Below, piece by piece: positions 1 to 7,631 of a stretch of 18,948 nucleotides of DNA. The notes beneath the pieces were generated by a model. That model saw only the letters and a list, made by a program, of their open reading frames with translations, did not search any database and was not told the DNA's origin. This stretch comes from Lishizhenia sp033720595 (lineage in GTDB: Bacteria; Bacteroidota; Bacteroidia; Flavobacteriales_D; Crocinitomicaceae): NCBI RefSeq assembly GCF_033720595.1, contig NZ_JAWWCF010000037.1, positions 1 to 18,948 on the forward strand, given 5' to 3'. Both the position numbers and the translations under genes were made by a program. Numbering within the stretch: the stretch's first letter is position 1; each line of letters opens with the position of its first letter.

Positions 1-1449
1 GACCTTGGTTTGAAACCTTGTGTGGTGGTAAATAAAGTAGATAAAGAGAACTGTACTCCTGATGAAGTTCATGAGAAAGTTTTTGATTTGATGTTTGAAT
101 TAGACGCAAACGAAGATCAATTAGAGTTCCCTACAATTTACGGTTCAGCTAAGAATGGATGGATGTCAACTGATTGGGCTAACCAAACAGATTCTGTTAC
201 TCCATTATTAGATGAAATCTTAAACTATTTCCCTCCTTGTAAAATTGAAGAAGGAAATACACAGATGTTGATTACATCATTAGATTACTCTTCTTTCGTT
301 GGGCGTATTGCTATCGGAAGATTAACAAGAGGAGTTCTAAAAGCGAATCAACCAATTATCTTGTCTAAAGCAGACGGATCTCAAGAAAAGCACAGAATTA
401 AAGACGTATTCGTTTTCCACGGTACAGACCGTATCAAAGTTGACGAAGTACAGCCAGGAGATATTTGTGCAGTTACAGGAATTGAAGGTTTCGAAATCGG
501 AGATTCTATCTGTGATGCTGAGACTCCAGAGCCTTTGGCAACTATCGCTATAGATGAGCCTACAATGAGTATGTTGTTCTCTATTAACGATTCACCATTC
601 TTCGGACAAGAGGGTAAATTTGTTACTTCTCGTCACATCCAAGAGCGTTTAGACAAAGAGTTAGAGAAAAACTTAGCGTTGAGAGTTCAAAAAGGAGAGA
701 AAGCAGACAAATGGATGGTATTCGGTAGAGGTGTAATGCACTTATCTGTATTGATCGAAACTATGCGTCGTGAAGGATACGAATTACAAGTTGGTCAGCC
801 ACAGGTAATCATCAAAGAAATTGATGGTGTTAAATGTGAGCCAGTTGAGGAATTAACAATTGACCTTCCAGAGCAATTCTCAGGAACTGCAGTAGAAGCT
901 GTATCTAAGCGTAAAGGAGAAATGACAAATATGGAAGCGAAAGGTGACCGTATGATCATTAACTTTAACATTCCATCACGTGGTATCATCGGTTTACGTA
1001 ACTACTTGTTAACGCAAACTGCTGGTGAAGCAATTATGACACACAGATTTATTGAATTCCAACCGTACAAAGGAGAAATTCCTGGACGTTTGAATGGATC
1101 TTTAATCTCTATGGAAAAAGGTACATCAATTCCATACTCATTAAGTAACTTACAGGATAGAGGTAAATTCTTTATCGATCCTAACGAACCTATTTATGAA
1201 GGTCAGGTTATTGGTGAGCACTCTAGACATAATGATCTTGTAGTGAACGTAACAAAGACTAAGAAAATGTCTAACATGCGTTCTTCAGGAGCTGATGATA
1301 AAGTGAAAATTGCTCCAGCGCAAAAGTTCTCTTTAGAAGAGTGTTTAGAATACATCCAAGCAGATGAGTACGTAGAATGTACACCAGAATCTTTACGTAT
1401 GCGTAAAATTCTTTTAACGGAAGGAGAAAGAAAAAGAGCTGGTAAATAA
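1..1449 (+). CDS. typA: GTP-binding protein TypA/BipA, 5'-truncated by the window edge
   Basis: Ribosome-associated translational GTPase of the EF-G superfamily, involved in ribosome assembly and stress adaptation. The reading frame is open from base 1, so the gene begins upstream: 482 residues are present of a family length near 600. The missing part holds the P-loop and switch motifs G1-G3. What remains starts just before the G4 motif NKVD (visible residues 11-14). It continues with the G5-like SAK (49-51), an EF-Tu-like beta-barrel domain II (about 85-170), the EF-G-like domains, and the BipA C-terminal region with the conserved stretch around SRGIIGLRNYLLT. Phe, Asn, Tyr and Ile codons often end in C, unlike many neighbours, which fits high expression. 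A strong terminator follows directly. The family assignment is secure. Confidence 0.97.
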   Translation, partial: DLGLKPCVVVNKVDKENCTPDEVHEKVFDLMFELDANEDQLEFPTIYGSAKNGWMSTDWANQTDSVTPLLDEILNYFPPCKIEEGNTQMLITSLDYSSFVGRIAIGRLTRGVLKANQPIILSKADGSQEKHRIKDVFVFHGTDRIKVDEVQPGDICAVTGIEGFEIGDSICDAETPEPLATIAIDEPTMSMLFSINDSPFFGQEGKFVTSRHIQERLDKELEKNLALRVQKGEKADKWMVFGRGVMHLSVLIETMRREGYELQVGQPQVIIKEIDGVKCEPVEELTIDLPEQFSGTAVEAVSKRKGEMTNMEAKGDRMIINFNIPSRGIIGLRNYLLTQTAGEAIMTHRFIEFQPYKGEIPGRLNGSLISMEKGTSIPYSLSNLQDRGKFFIDPNEPIYEGQVIGEHSRHNDLVVNVTKTKKMSNMRSSGADDKVKIAPAQKFSLEECLEYIQADEYVECTPESLRMRKILLTEGERKRAGK

Positions 1450-1470
1450 GCCTTTTTTTTAAACCATATT

Positions 1471-1507
1471 AAAATCCCCATCGATTAATTTCGTTGGGGA
1501 TTTTTTT
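1471..1507 (+). terminator. Rho-independent terminator of typA
   Basis: A perfect 10-bp stem, AAAATCCCCA (1471-1480) with TGGGGATTTT (1495-1504), encloses a 14-nt loop and runs into a T tract ending at 1507. It lies 21 nt after the typA stop codon. The A-rich left arm and T-rich right arm would also allow weak activity in the other direction, but no minus-strand gene ends here. Confidence 0.9.
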
Positions 1508-1670
1508 GGTATATACATCAGTATCAAATAACTAAAATGTTAGTTGGAAATTGTGTTTATGACGTTTAAAAGTTAAAACCCACCTTTCAGAAAGAAGTCG
1601 GTAAGTTAAGTAGTGTTAATTTTTTCGCTCGTGTGATAATGTATATTTTTAAAGTCTAAGTCACTATTTA

Positions 1671-2312
1671 ATGTACCAAGACCTAACAAAGTTTAACCAC
1701 ATCTATACGTATTTGCTTGCCTTGAGTAAAAAGGGGAGTAACCTCGATTATATTGAGTGTTTCCGCGAAAATTTTGTTTTTTTAGATAGAAAGGTAGAGG
1801 GAGAAGAACATGATAGCTCCATAACACGAAAGCGTTTAATATTACTCTCTAACTACGCAGATAAATTATATCAAATAGAAGATTACAAAGAGGCGGAACA
1901 TGCCACGAGGAAGGCACTAGATCAATTCAATTTTCTCACTGAGAACGAGAGAACCAGTACAAACCTTTATCAATTAATGCTCTTCAATTTGGCAAAGATT
2001 GCCTATAAATTGAACGATATAGATACATCCTTTTCAAGGTTCAAACGCTTGTATGAACTTTACCCAGAAAAAGGAGAGTATTTAAAGTGGTTGTTGATGT
2101 TGAATCATCACAAAAAAAGGAAGTACAGATTTGTTTTGGTGGTTATGGCTGGGGTGTTTTTAGCTGCAACTGTTTTACTCATTGATAAAGCTTACCCCGT
2201 ACTTTTTTATTGTACATCCATCCTCTCTTTCTTATGTATGGTTGTGATTGTCTTTTTGGAATATAAGTTCTTTCAAACAAAAAATATTCTCGAAAAAAAA
2301 GCCTCATCGTAA
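1671..2312 (+). CDS. Unrecognised helical-repeat (TPR-like) protein with two C-terminal membrane helices
   Basis: I do not recognise a named family. The 213-residue protein has an amphipathic helical N-terminal part. Residues about 55-145 have the spacing and residue pattern of tetratricopeptide-like helix pairs (NYADKLYQIEDYKEAEHATRKAL, split here as NYADKLYQIEDY then KEAEHATRKAL; later NLAKIAYKLNDIDTSFSRF). A basic stretch HHKKRKYR (about 145-152) precedes two hydrophobic helices at about 153-171 and 176-198, and the tail is short and basic. This predicts a cytoplasmic repeat domain anchored by a membrane hairpin, with both ends inside. The ATG start has no strong Shine-Dalgarno, which is usual for Bacteroidota. 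It appears to be a single-gene unit, and its stop codon lies inside the hairpin that terminates the converging gene. Confidence 0.7.
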   Translation: MYQDLTKFNHIYTYLLALSKKGSNLDYIECFRENFVFLDRKVEGEEHDSSITRKRLILLSNYADKLYQIEDYKEAEHATRKALDQFNFLTENERTSTNLYQLMLFNLAKIAYKLNDIDTSFSRFKRLYELYPEKGEYLKWLLMLNHHKKRKYRFVLVVMAGVFLAATVLLIDKAYPVLFYCTSILSFLCMVVIVFLEYKFFQTKNILEKKASS

Positions 2313-2320
2313 AATGAGGC
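2293..2320 (-). terminator. Terminator for the converging SPOUT methyltransferase gene
   Basis: Perfect 7-bp stem GCCTCAT (2301-2307) and ATGAGGC (2314-2320) with a 6-nt loop. On the minus strand it is followed by eight T residues (complement of A 2293-2300), a classical intrinsic terminator. On the plus strand it is followed only by CTTCTTA, so termination of the upstream plus-strand gene would be weaker. The TAA stop of that gene (2310-2312) sits in the loop. Confidence 0.85.
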
Positions 2321-2328
2321 CTTCTTAC

Positions 2329-2778
2329 TTAGGGTAATTTCATGGGTACTTTTTCAACCCTATCATTTAAAACTATACTTCCCGTAACCGCAACATTTAA
2401 AGAGTTCGTTCCTGGTAATTGAATAAGTGCATGACACTCGTCTAAAACCTTTGGCGGCAGTCCATTGTCTTCTGCGCCTAAGAGATATACGCACCTTTTG
2501 GGATGTTCAAAATCTTTAAGAGGAGTTGCTCTTTCGTCTAGTTCTATACCAATTAATCTACAATCGTAGGGCAAGTGCTTTTTAAAATCCTCGAAAGTTT
2601 CATAATGAAACAAAGGTATTTTGGTCCATGACTTCAATACATCAGAGGTTTGTTTTTTATAACTTTTTCCAATGGTAAAAATATAAGATGCTCCAAGTAT
2701 GTAAGCTGATCTCCAAAGTGTTCCGATATTGTGATCTCTTTTATGGCGCATAATACCAATCCCACAATAGCCTGTCAT
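2329..2778 (-). CDS. SPOUT (TrmH/SpoU) family RNA 2'-O-methyltransferase
   Basis: Predicted SAM-dependent methyltransferase acting on the ribose 2'-OH of an RNA, probably a tRNA. All three SpoU motifs are present: motif 1 HNIGTLWRSA (Asn and Arg at about 17 and 23), motif 2 VYLLGAEDNGLP (about 97-108), and motif 3 IQLPGTNSLNVAVTGSIV (about 119-136), which forms the knotted SAM site. At about 149 residues it is only the minimal catalytic domain, comparable in size to TrmL. I chose the ATG at 2778 because family members begin at this point (MTGYCGIGI); a GTG six codons upstream (2796) would add VKVKDE. It is a single gene, divergent from the O-methyltransferase operon and ended by the hairpin at 2293-2320. 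The family is secure; the RNA target cannot be read from the sequence. Confidence 0.88.
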   Translation of the reverse strand: MTGYCGIGIMRHKRDHNIGTLWRSAYILGASYIFTIGKSYKKQTSDVLKSWTKIPLFHYETFEDFKKHLPYDCRLIGIELDERATPLKDFEHPKRCVYLLGAEDNGLPPKVLDECHALIQLPGTNSLNVAVTGSIVLNDRVEKVPMKLP

Positions 2779-2883
2779 TTCATCTTTAACCTTCACTGTA
2801 TTTTATTTAGAGTTAATTTTTGCCTTATGGTGACAGGTAAATGAATTTCCACAGCCCCATAGAGTAACAAACGCAAATTTAAT

Positions 2884-2891
2884 TATCTTCG
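2884..2891 (+). promoter_or_regulatory. Possible -7 element for the O-methyltransferase operon
   Basis: TATCTTCG lies 27 nt before the start codon and matches seven of eight positions of the Bacteroidota -7 consensus TAnnTTTG. I see no convincing TTG at the -33 position, so this is tentative. It lies in the 140-nt divergent gap shared with the SPOUT methyltransferase gene. Confidence 0.35.
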
Positions 2892-2918
2892 ACACAGTTC
2901 ACCAGAATACAAGAAAAA

Positions 2919-3560
2919 ATGCAGTTTTTAGATCAAAATTTAGACGATTACATAGTTGCTCACTCAGAAAAAGAGCCAGATGTACTTTACCAACTTAACC
3001 GACAAACACACATAAAAGTGTTACAACCTAGAATGTTAAGTGGGCATTTTCAAGGAAGAGTATTAAGTATGTTGTCGCATATGATTCAACCTAAAAATGT
3101 TTTAGAAATTGGTACCTATACGGGTTATTCTGCCTTGTGCTTTGCCGAAGGGTTGGCAGAAGGAGGTTGTATCACCACTTTAGATATAAACTATGAACTT
3201 GAGGATATGGTTCAAGAGTTTGTTGAAAAAGCAGGTATGAAAAATAAAATTAAAGCAATCATTGGTGATGCCATGGAAATTATTCCTTCACTAGAGGAGG
3301 AATATGATCTTGTTTTCATTGATGCTGATAAAGGTAATTATGTCAACTACTACAATTTGGTATTTGATAAGGTGAAAAAAGGAGGATATATCATCGCAGA
3401 TAATGTGTTATGGAGCGGTAAAGTTTTGGAAGAATACGAAAAGTTAGATTTGGACACTCGCGTGATTATGGATTATAACCGTATGGTGCAAGAAGACGAT
3501 CGTGTTCAAAATGTATTATTTCCTATACGTGATGGTTTAAATATCGCAAGAAAATTATAG
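2919..3560 (+). CDS. SAM-dependent O-methyltransferase, caffeoyl-CoA/TrmR-like
   Basis: Class I Rossmann methyltransferase of the bacterial O-methyltransferase 3 family (COG4122). Motif I is VLEIGTYTGYSA (61-72), the acidic residue after strand 2 is in TLDIN (87-91), the metal/substrate-binding segment is FIDADKGNY (133-141), and IADNVLWSGKV (159-169) supplies the conserved Asp-Asn pair. At 213 residues it has the normal length. Characterised bacterial members include the tRNA 5-hydroxyuridine methyltransferase TrmR and small-molecule catechol methyltransferases. Which applies here is not visible, although proximity to another RNA methyltransferase is compatible with a tRNA role. It opens a four-gene operon, with one base separating its stop from the threonine aldolase start. 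Confidence 0.88.
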   Translation: MQFLDQNLDDYIVAHSEKEPDVLYQLNRQTHIKVLQPRMLSGHFQGRVLSMLSHMIQPKNVLEIGTYTGYSALCFAEGLAEGGCITTLDINYELEDMVQEFVEKAGMKNKIKAIIGDAMEIIPSLEEEYDLVFIDADKGNYVNYYNLVFDKVKKGGYIIADNVLWSGKVLEEYEKLDLDTRVIMDYNRMVQEDDRVQNVLFPIRDGLNIARKL

Positions 3561-3561
3561 T

Positions 3562-4578
3562 ATGATTGACTTTAGATCGGATACAGTAACTAAGCCAACA
3601 GCGGCAATGAAAGAGTTCATGTTCAACGCAGAAGTTGGAGATGATGTATTTGGAGATGATCCCACCATAAACGAATTAGAAAGGTTTGCAGCAGAAATGT
3701 TCGGCAAGGAGGCTGCTCTTTATTGTTCTTCTGGTACGCAAACCAATCAGATAGCAATTAATGTACATTGCAGACCTGGTGATGAAGTAATTTGTGCAGC
3801 TGATGCCCATATCTATAAATATGAAGGTGGAGGAATTGCCAAAAACTCTGGTACATCTGTTCGTTTATTACAAGGAAATAGGGGCCGAATAACAGCGGAA
3901 GAAATTGCTCAAAACATTAACAACCCAGAAGATGTTCATTTACCTTTAACCACGTTGGTGGCCCTTGAAGATACGATGAATAGAGGTGGGGGAGCAATTT
4001 ATGATTTTGAAGAAATCAAGAGAATAAAAGAACTTTGTAATGAAAAAGGTTTGCCCCTACATTTAGATGGTGCCCGACTGTTTAACTCTCTGGTTGAAAC
4101 GGGAATTGATTACAAAGTCTACGGTGAGCAGTTTGATACCATTTCAATATGTTTATCTAAAGGATTGGGAGCACCAGTAGGTTCCTTGTTATTGGGCCCA
4201 AAAGATTTTATAACCAAAGCTAGAAGGGTGCGTAAAGTCTTTGGTGGGGGAATGCGTCAAGCAGGGATTATAGCTGCTGGAGGTTTGTACGCATTGCAAC
4301 ATCACATTGAAAGATTAAAAGAAGATAATGCCGCGGCAAGAAAAATAGGTGAAGCTTTAACTAACCTTTCTCGTGTTAAGCGCGTTTTGGATGTACATAC
4401 CAATATAGTTGTTGCAGAATTACACAAGAAAAGTGATGTGGCAGCGTTGGTAGAGGAGTTCAAAGCGAAAGGGATACTGATTATGCCTTTTGGAGATGAT
4501 AAAATTAGAATTGTTACACATTTAGATAATTCTACAAAGGATATTGATGAAACGATACAATGTATTGCTGGTTTGTAG
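3562..4578 (+). CDS. ltaE: Low-specificity L-threonine aldolase
   Basis: PLP-dependent fold-type I enzyme that splits L-threonine or L-allo-threonine into glycine and acetaldehyde, in the cytoplasm. The N-terminus IDFRSDTVTKPT, the GDDVFGDDPT segment, and YCSSGTQTNQIA are hallmarks of the GLY1/LtaE family. The Asp that contacts the PLP pyridine nitrogen is in HLDGAR (167-172), and the PLP-binding lysine is K200 in SICLSKGLGAPVGS. Length (338) is normal and nothing appears broken. It begins 1 nt after the methyltransferase stop, and its last 32 nt overlap the start of the lipoprotein gene, so these genes are surely co-transcribed. Confidence 0.95.
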   Translation: MIDFRSDTVTKPTAAMKEFMFNAEVGDDVFGDDPTINELERFAAEMFGKEAALYCSSGTQTNQIAINVHCRPGDEVICAADAHIYKYEGGGIAKNSGTSVRLLQGNRGRITAEEIAQNINNPEDVHLPLTTLVALEDTMNRGGGAIYDFEEIKRIKELCNEKGLPLHLDGARLFNSLVETGIDYKVYGEQFDTISICLSKGLGAPVGSLLLGPKDFITKARRVRKVFGGGMRQAGIIAAGGLYALQHHIERLKEDNAAARKIGEALTNLSRVKRVLDVHTNIVVAELHKKSDVAALVEEFKAKGILIMPFGDDKIRIVTHLDNSTKDIDETIQCIAGL

Positions 4579-5203
4579 TTTAGCATTATTTACGATTGCT
4601 GGATGCTCTAAGAAAGCAGAAGTAGAAGCGGTAGATTACAAGGATATTATGCCTACTTCTGACAGAGAATATCAAGAAGGTCTGGAAAGGGATACCCTTC
4701 CAAAACAAGAGGTTTACTACTTGGATAATGCGGTGAGCGAAGATAGTTTGTTGATGCAAACTTTCCCAGAATTACAATTGAAGAATTTGAGTAGCGAATA
4801 TGCTTATTTTCCTGATCGGTTGAATTATTCGGAGAGATGGGCAAGGATTGCTAACTTGGATTCATCAAAGTTTACCTTGGTGAAATGGACATTTTCTGAT
4901 AGTGTTTTAACCGAAAATGCCTTCTTTAATTGGTTGGATTGTTTTGGTGAAACCTGCACAAGTTTGAGAGTAGGACAAGACACAACATTCTCAACATTGA
5001 ATACTTATGTGTTAGTAACGCACAATGAATTAGTTTATGCCAGTAGTCCGGAAATAGATGATTTAGCTCTTTTTGTTGATGTAATTAAAAAGGAAACTTC
5101 CGGAAAGGCAAAATATATATTAGAGCAAAAGGCAGGTAAAAAAACGAATTGGTTAGTTTTGCCCGAAGATGTCAAAGAATCCAAAATACAAAGCGATATA
5201 TAA
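4547..5203 (+). CDS. Lipoprotein of unknown function, overlapping both neighbours
   Basis: An unrecognised 218-residue protein with a clear lipoprotein signal: MKRYN basic n-region, hydrophobic VLLVCSLALFT, and a lipobox IAGC with Cys20 as the predicted lipidation site. The mature sequence is polar, rich in Asp, Glu and Ser, and has a Cys pair (CFGETC) in mid-protein. I see no enzyme motif. The start chosen is the ATG at 4547; a TTG one codon earlier is less likely, and no start after the ltaE stop would keep the basic n-region. The gene therefore overlaps ltaE by 32 nt and the MATE gene by 35 nt. Residues such as WARIANLDSSKFTLVKWTF recall small Bacteroidota lipoproteins, but I assign no function. 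Its genomic setting suggests a periplasmic or outer-membrane accessory to the same operon. Confidence 0.85.
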   Translation: MKRYNVLLVCSLALFTIAGCSKKAEVEAVDYKDIMPTSDREYQEGLERDTLPKQEVYYLDNAVSEDSLLMQTFPELQLKNLSSEYAYFPDRLNYSERWARIANLDSSKFTLVKWTFSDSVLTENAFFNWLDCFGETCTSLRVGQDTTFSTLNTYVLVTHNELVYASSPEIDDLALFVDVIKKETSGKAKYILEQKAGKKTNWLVLPEDVKESKIQSDI

Positions 5204-6500
5204 ACTAGCAATTCCTGCCTTATTTGGAGGTATTGTTGAACCCTTTCTTAGTTTAACTGATTTGGCGATTATTGGTAATATGCCGGATCAAGAAAATTAT
5301 GGAGCCCTTGAGGCTATTGCTGCAGTTGGAGTAGCGGGAAGTTTGGTTTCTGCTTTACTCTGGATATTTGCTCAAACGAAAAGTGCAATTTCAGCAATTG
5401 TGTCTCGACAATTTGGAGCTGAAAGACTTAAAACGGTTGCTACGTTAATTCCTCAAATGATGGTGCTCAACTTTTTGTTGGGCCTTTTTGCTTTAATGAG
5501 TACATATTTTGTTTCAGATTGGATTTTTCTGCAAGTCTATAATACAGAACCTATAGTTGGACAAGTTGCTACTTCTTATTACAGTATAAGAGCCTTTGGT
5601 TTCCCAATAACCCTGATTACTTTTTCATTGTTTGGTGTGTTTAGAGGACTCCAAAACACCTATTGGGCCATGACAACCTCTATAGTGGGAGGGATACTTA
5701 ATGTTGGCCTGGATTTTCTATTTGTATTTGGACTAGAAATGGGAATCGAAGGAGCTGCCATAGCTTCGATAATTGCTCAGGGAGTGATGCTAGTAATGAG
5801 TTTGATTTACTTATTTAGGTCGCGTTTACAATTATTTTTCTCTTGGAATATCAACCCTTACTTTAAGGAGTTAGTAATGATAGCCCTTAACCTTATTGTA
5901 AGAACTTTAGTATTGAACATAACACTAATGCTTACCTATAGATATGCGAATGCTTATGGTAAAGCACAAGCAGGTACACATGCATTACTGTTAAACCTAT
6001 GGTTGTTTTCAGCCTTCTTTTTAGACGCTTTTGCGACGGCTGCCAATGCATTAAGTGGGAAGTATTTAGGAGCGAAGGATAGTGAAGCCTTAAAGGAAAC
6101 CCGTAATAAAAACTTAAAATTAGGAATTGGAGTATCCTTTCTATTGGCGGGTGCCTTGCTATTCTTTGATGAACAAATTATTGGGTTGTTCATTGAGGAT
6201 GATGCAGTAAAAGATTATTACCCGAGTATTTTACCGCTTTTTGCTTTGTGCTTACCGGTAAATGCTCTGGCTTTTGTAATGGATGGAGTGTTCAAAGGTT
6301 TAGGAGAGGCAAAATACCTAAGAAATCTATTAATCATTTCTTCTTTTGTGGGTTTCTTACCTGCGCTTTTACTATTAAACTATTATTCACCCACTTTAGA
6401 GAGTGTTTGGTGGGCAATTGTAGCATGGATGCTTTTCAGAGGATTCTTACCCTATTTTCATTTTCAAAAATACCTCAAATCATTTCCAAGGGAAGTTTAA
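5169..6500 (+). CDS. MATE-family efflux transporter (DinF-like)
   Basis: Twelve-helix multidrug and toxin extrusion protein, normally an antiporter driven by Na+ or H+. The N-terminus places a conserved IPALFGGIVEPFLSLTDLAIIG in TM1, the region with the family's functional Pro and Asp. A second internal repeat starts near residue 240 (MIALNLIVRTLVLNI), as expected for two six-helix bundles, and 443 residues is full length. Its DAFATAANALSGKYLGA segment is typical of the DinF branch. The ATG at 5169 lies 35 nt inside the lipoprotein gene; the next in-frame Met would delete most of TM1, so the overlap is probably real and suggests translational coupling. The substrate is unknown. Confidence 0.92.
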   Translation: MSKNPKYKAIYKLAIPALFGGIVEPFLSLTDLAIIGNMPDQENYGALEAIAAVGVAGSLVSALLWIFAQTKSAISAIVSRQFGAERLKTVATLIPQMMVLNFLLGLFALMSTYFVSDWIFLQVYNTEPIVGQVATSYYSIRAFGFPITLITFSLFGVFRGLQNTYWAMTTSIVGGILNVGLDFLFVFGLEMGIEGAAIASIIAQGVMLVMSLIYLFRSRLQLFFSWNINPYFKELVMIALNLIVRTLVLNITLMLTYRYANAYGKAQAGTHALLLNLWLFSAFFLDAFATAANALSGKYLGAKDSEALKETRNKNLKLGIGVSFLLAGALLFFDEQIIGLFIEDDAVKDYYPSILPLFALCLPVNALAFVMDGVFKGLGEAKYLRNLLIISSFVGFLPALLLLNYYSPTLESVWWAIVAWMLFRGFLPYFHFQKYLKSFPREV

Positions 6501-6588
6501 CAATTGCTTCTTTTATGGGGATTAAATTTCATCTTTTTGGGTGAATATTTTTTTTGTTTTACTTCTTGAAAATTCCTAACTTACATAC

Positions 6589-7485
6589 ATGCGTTGTAAA
6601 TATAGAACAGTATTGGCTATCGATGGCGGTGGTATAAGGGGAATTATACCCCTAACTTTATTGAAACACATAGAGAAGACCTGTTATGACATAGATCCTG
6701 ATGTTGATATGATCAATTGGATAGATGTGTTCTCAGGTACCTCTACAGGTGCAATTATTTCAGGTGCTTTAATGTTACGTGATGAAAAAGAACGAAGCAT
6801 ATTTACCCCCGATAGAATATTAGACCTTTATTTAAAACGTGGTCACCAAATTTTCAGCAAGGATATAGCATTGAATAGTGCTATGCCAGAATATCCCTTG
6901 AAATTAATTCTTGAAAACAACTTTGGAGAAGTTAATGTAAGCGGTATTTCTAAACACTTTTTGTTTGTAAGTTATGACATGAATGCCGATGCTCCATTTA
7001 TCTTCACGGATAGAATGGATATGTATAGAAGTCTATCCTTATCCAAAGTAATGATGGCGTGTTCCGCAGTGCCAGGATATTTCCCTCCTGTAAAATTAGG
7101 AGATAAGCAATTGGCAGATGGAATGTTAACGGCTAAAAACCCAAGTAAATTGGCCTATGAATATGCGAGGATGTACTATCCTAATGATCCTATCGTAGTA
7201 ATAAGTCTGGGAACAGGTGAATTGCCCAAAGAGGAACATGACATGATAGAATTGGAAATGAATCGTGTTCATCAAGAAATGGAAACCTATGCGCGCAAGG
7301 ATAGAAATCTGATTTACTTTAGATTACAACCAAATATTATAGAAGCCAATCATTCCATGGATGATACAGGGCATGAAAACATGGTGAACTTAATCAGTGA
7401 CGCAAATACATACATAGAAGAAAATAATCATGTGTTTGACCGGTTATTTAAATTAATGACCATTCGAGCAGATGCTTACCAATAA
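6589..7485 (+). CDS. Patatin-like phospholipase
   Basis: Predicted cytosolic or peripheral lipid acyl hydrolase with the patatin Ser-Asp dyad. The oxyanion loop is DGGGIRGI (12-19), the nucleophile elbow is GTSTG (50-54, Ser52), and the dyad Asp is D177 in ADGM, where most family members have DGG or DGA. It is 298 residues with no signal peptide or TM helix. It stands alone, 88 nt after the MATE gene and followed by its own terminator. Relatives serve in lipid remodelling and, in CBASS, as CapV effectors; no CD-NTase lies in the window, so a defence role is not supported. Family assignment is strong; the substrate is unknown. Confidence 0.9.
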   Translation: MRCKYRTVLAIDGGGIRGIIPLTLLKHIEKTCYDIDPDVDMINWIDVFSGTSTGAIISGALMLRDEKERSIFTPDRILDLYLKRGHQIFSKDIALNSAMPEYPLKLILENNFGEVNVSGISKHFLFVSYDMNADAPFIFTDRMDMYRSLSLSKVMMACSAVPGYFPPVKLGDKQLADGMLTAKNPSKLAYEYARMYYPNDPIVVISLGTGELPKEEHDMIELEMNRVHQEMETYARKDRNLIYFRLQPNIIEANHSMDDTGHENMVNLISDANTYIEENNHVFDRLFKLMTIRADAYQ

Positions 7486-7547
7486 GAGAATTTTGTTTGT
7501 TTATGAGAGAGAGATAGAGGAGAAGTACATATATTTTTACAAGAAAG

Positions 7548-7575
7548 AGATAGTTTAATTGACTATCTTTTTTTT
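7548..7575 (+). terminator. Terminator of the patatin gene
   Basis: Stem AGATAGT (7548-7554) with ACTATCT (7562-7568), loop TTAATTG, followed by an uninterrupted T tract to 7575. It is positioned 62 nt after the patatin stop, and faces the separate minus-strand terminator at 7582-7607. Confidence 0.85.
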
Positions 7576-7581
7576 GGTCAT

Positions 7582-7607
7582 AAAAAAAGGCTACCTAAGG
7601 GTAGCCT
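7582..7607 (-). terminator. Terminator of the sigma/anti-sigma operon
   Basis: Perfect 8-bp stem AGGCTACC (7588-7595) and GGTAGCCT (7600-7607) with a TAAG tetraloop. On the minus strand it is followed by seven T residues (complement of 7582-7588). It lies 25 nt past the stop of the anti-sigma-like gene. Confidence 0.87.
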
Positions 7608-7631
7608 AACATAAAGGGGAGTAGAATAAAC

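Noticed and set aside
1530..1545. AACTAA/TTAGTT hairpin in the gap after typA
   Set aside because: A six-base AT-rich stem with no T tract is expected by chance in such DNA, and it has no clear link to a gene.
2779..2796. GTG start adding six residues to the SPOUT methyltransferase
   Set aside because: The family begins at the ATG at 2778, and the extra VKVKDE residues belong to no motif.
6248..6544. 98-codon plus-strand frame overlapping the end of the MATE gene
   Set aside because: It lies in another frame within the MATE coding sequence, has a composition typical of a shadow frame (Phe- and Cys-rich), and does not resemble a known protein.
6589..7485. CBASS-type defence operon around the patatin gene
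   Set aside because: No CD-NTase, Cap2/Cap3 or other signalling gene is adjacent; the gene is bracketed by a MATE operon and a terminator.
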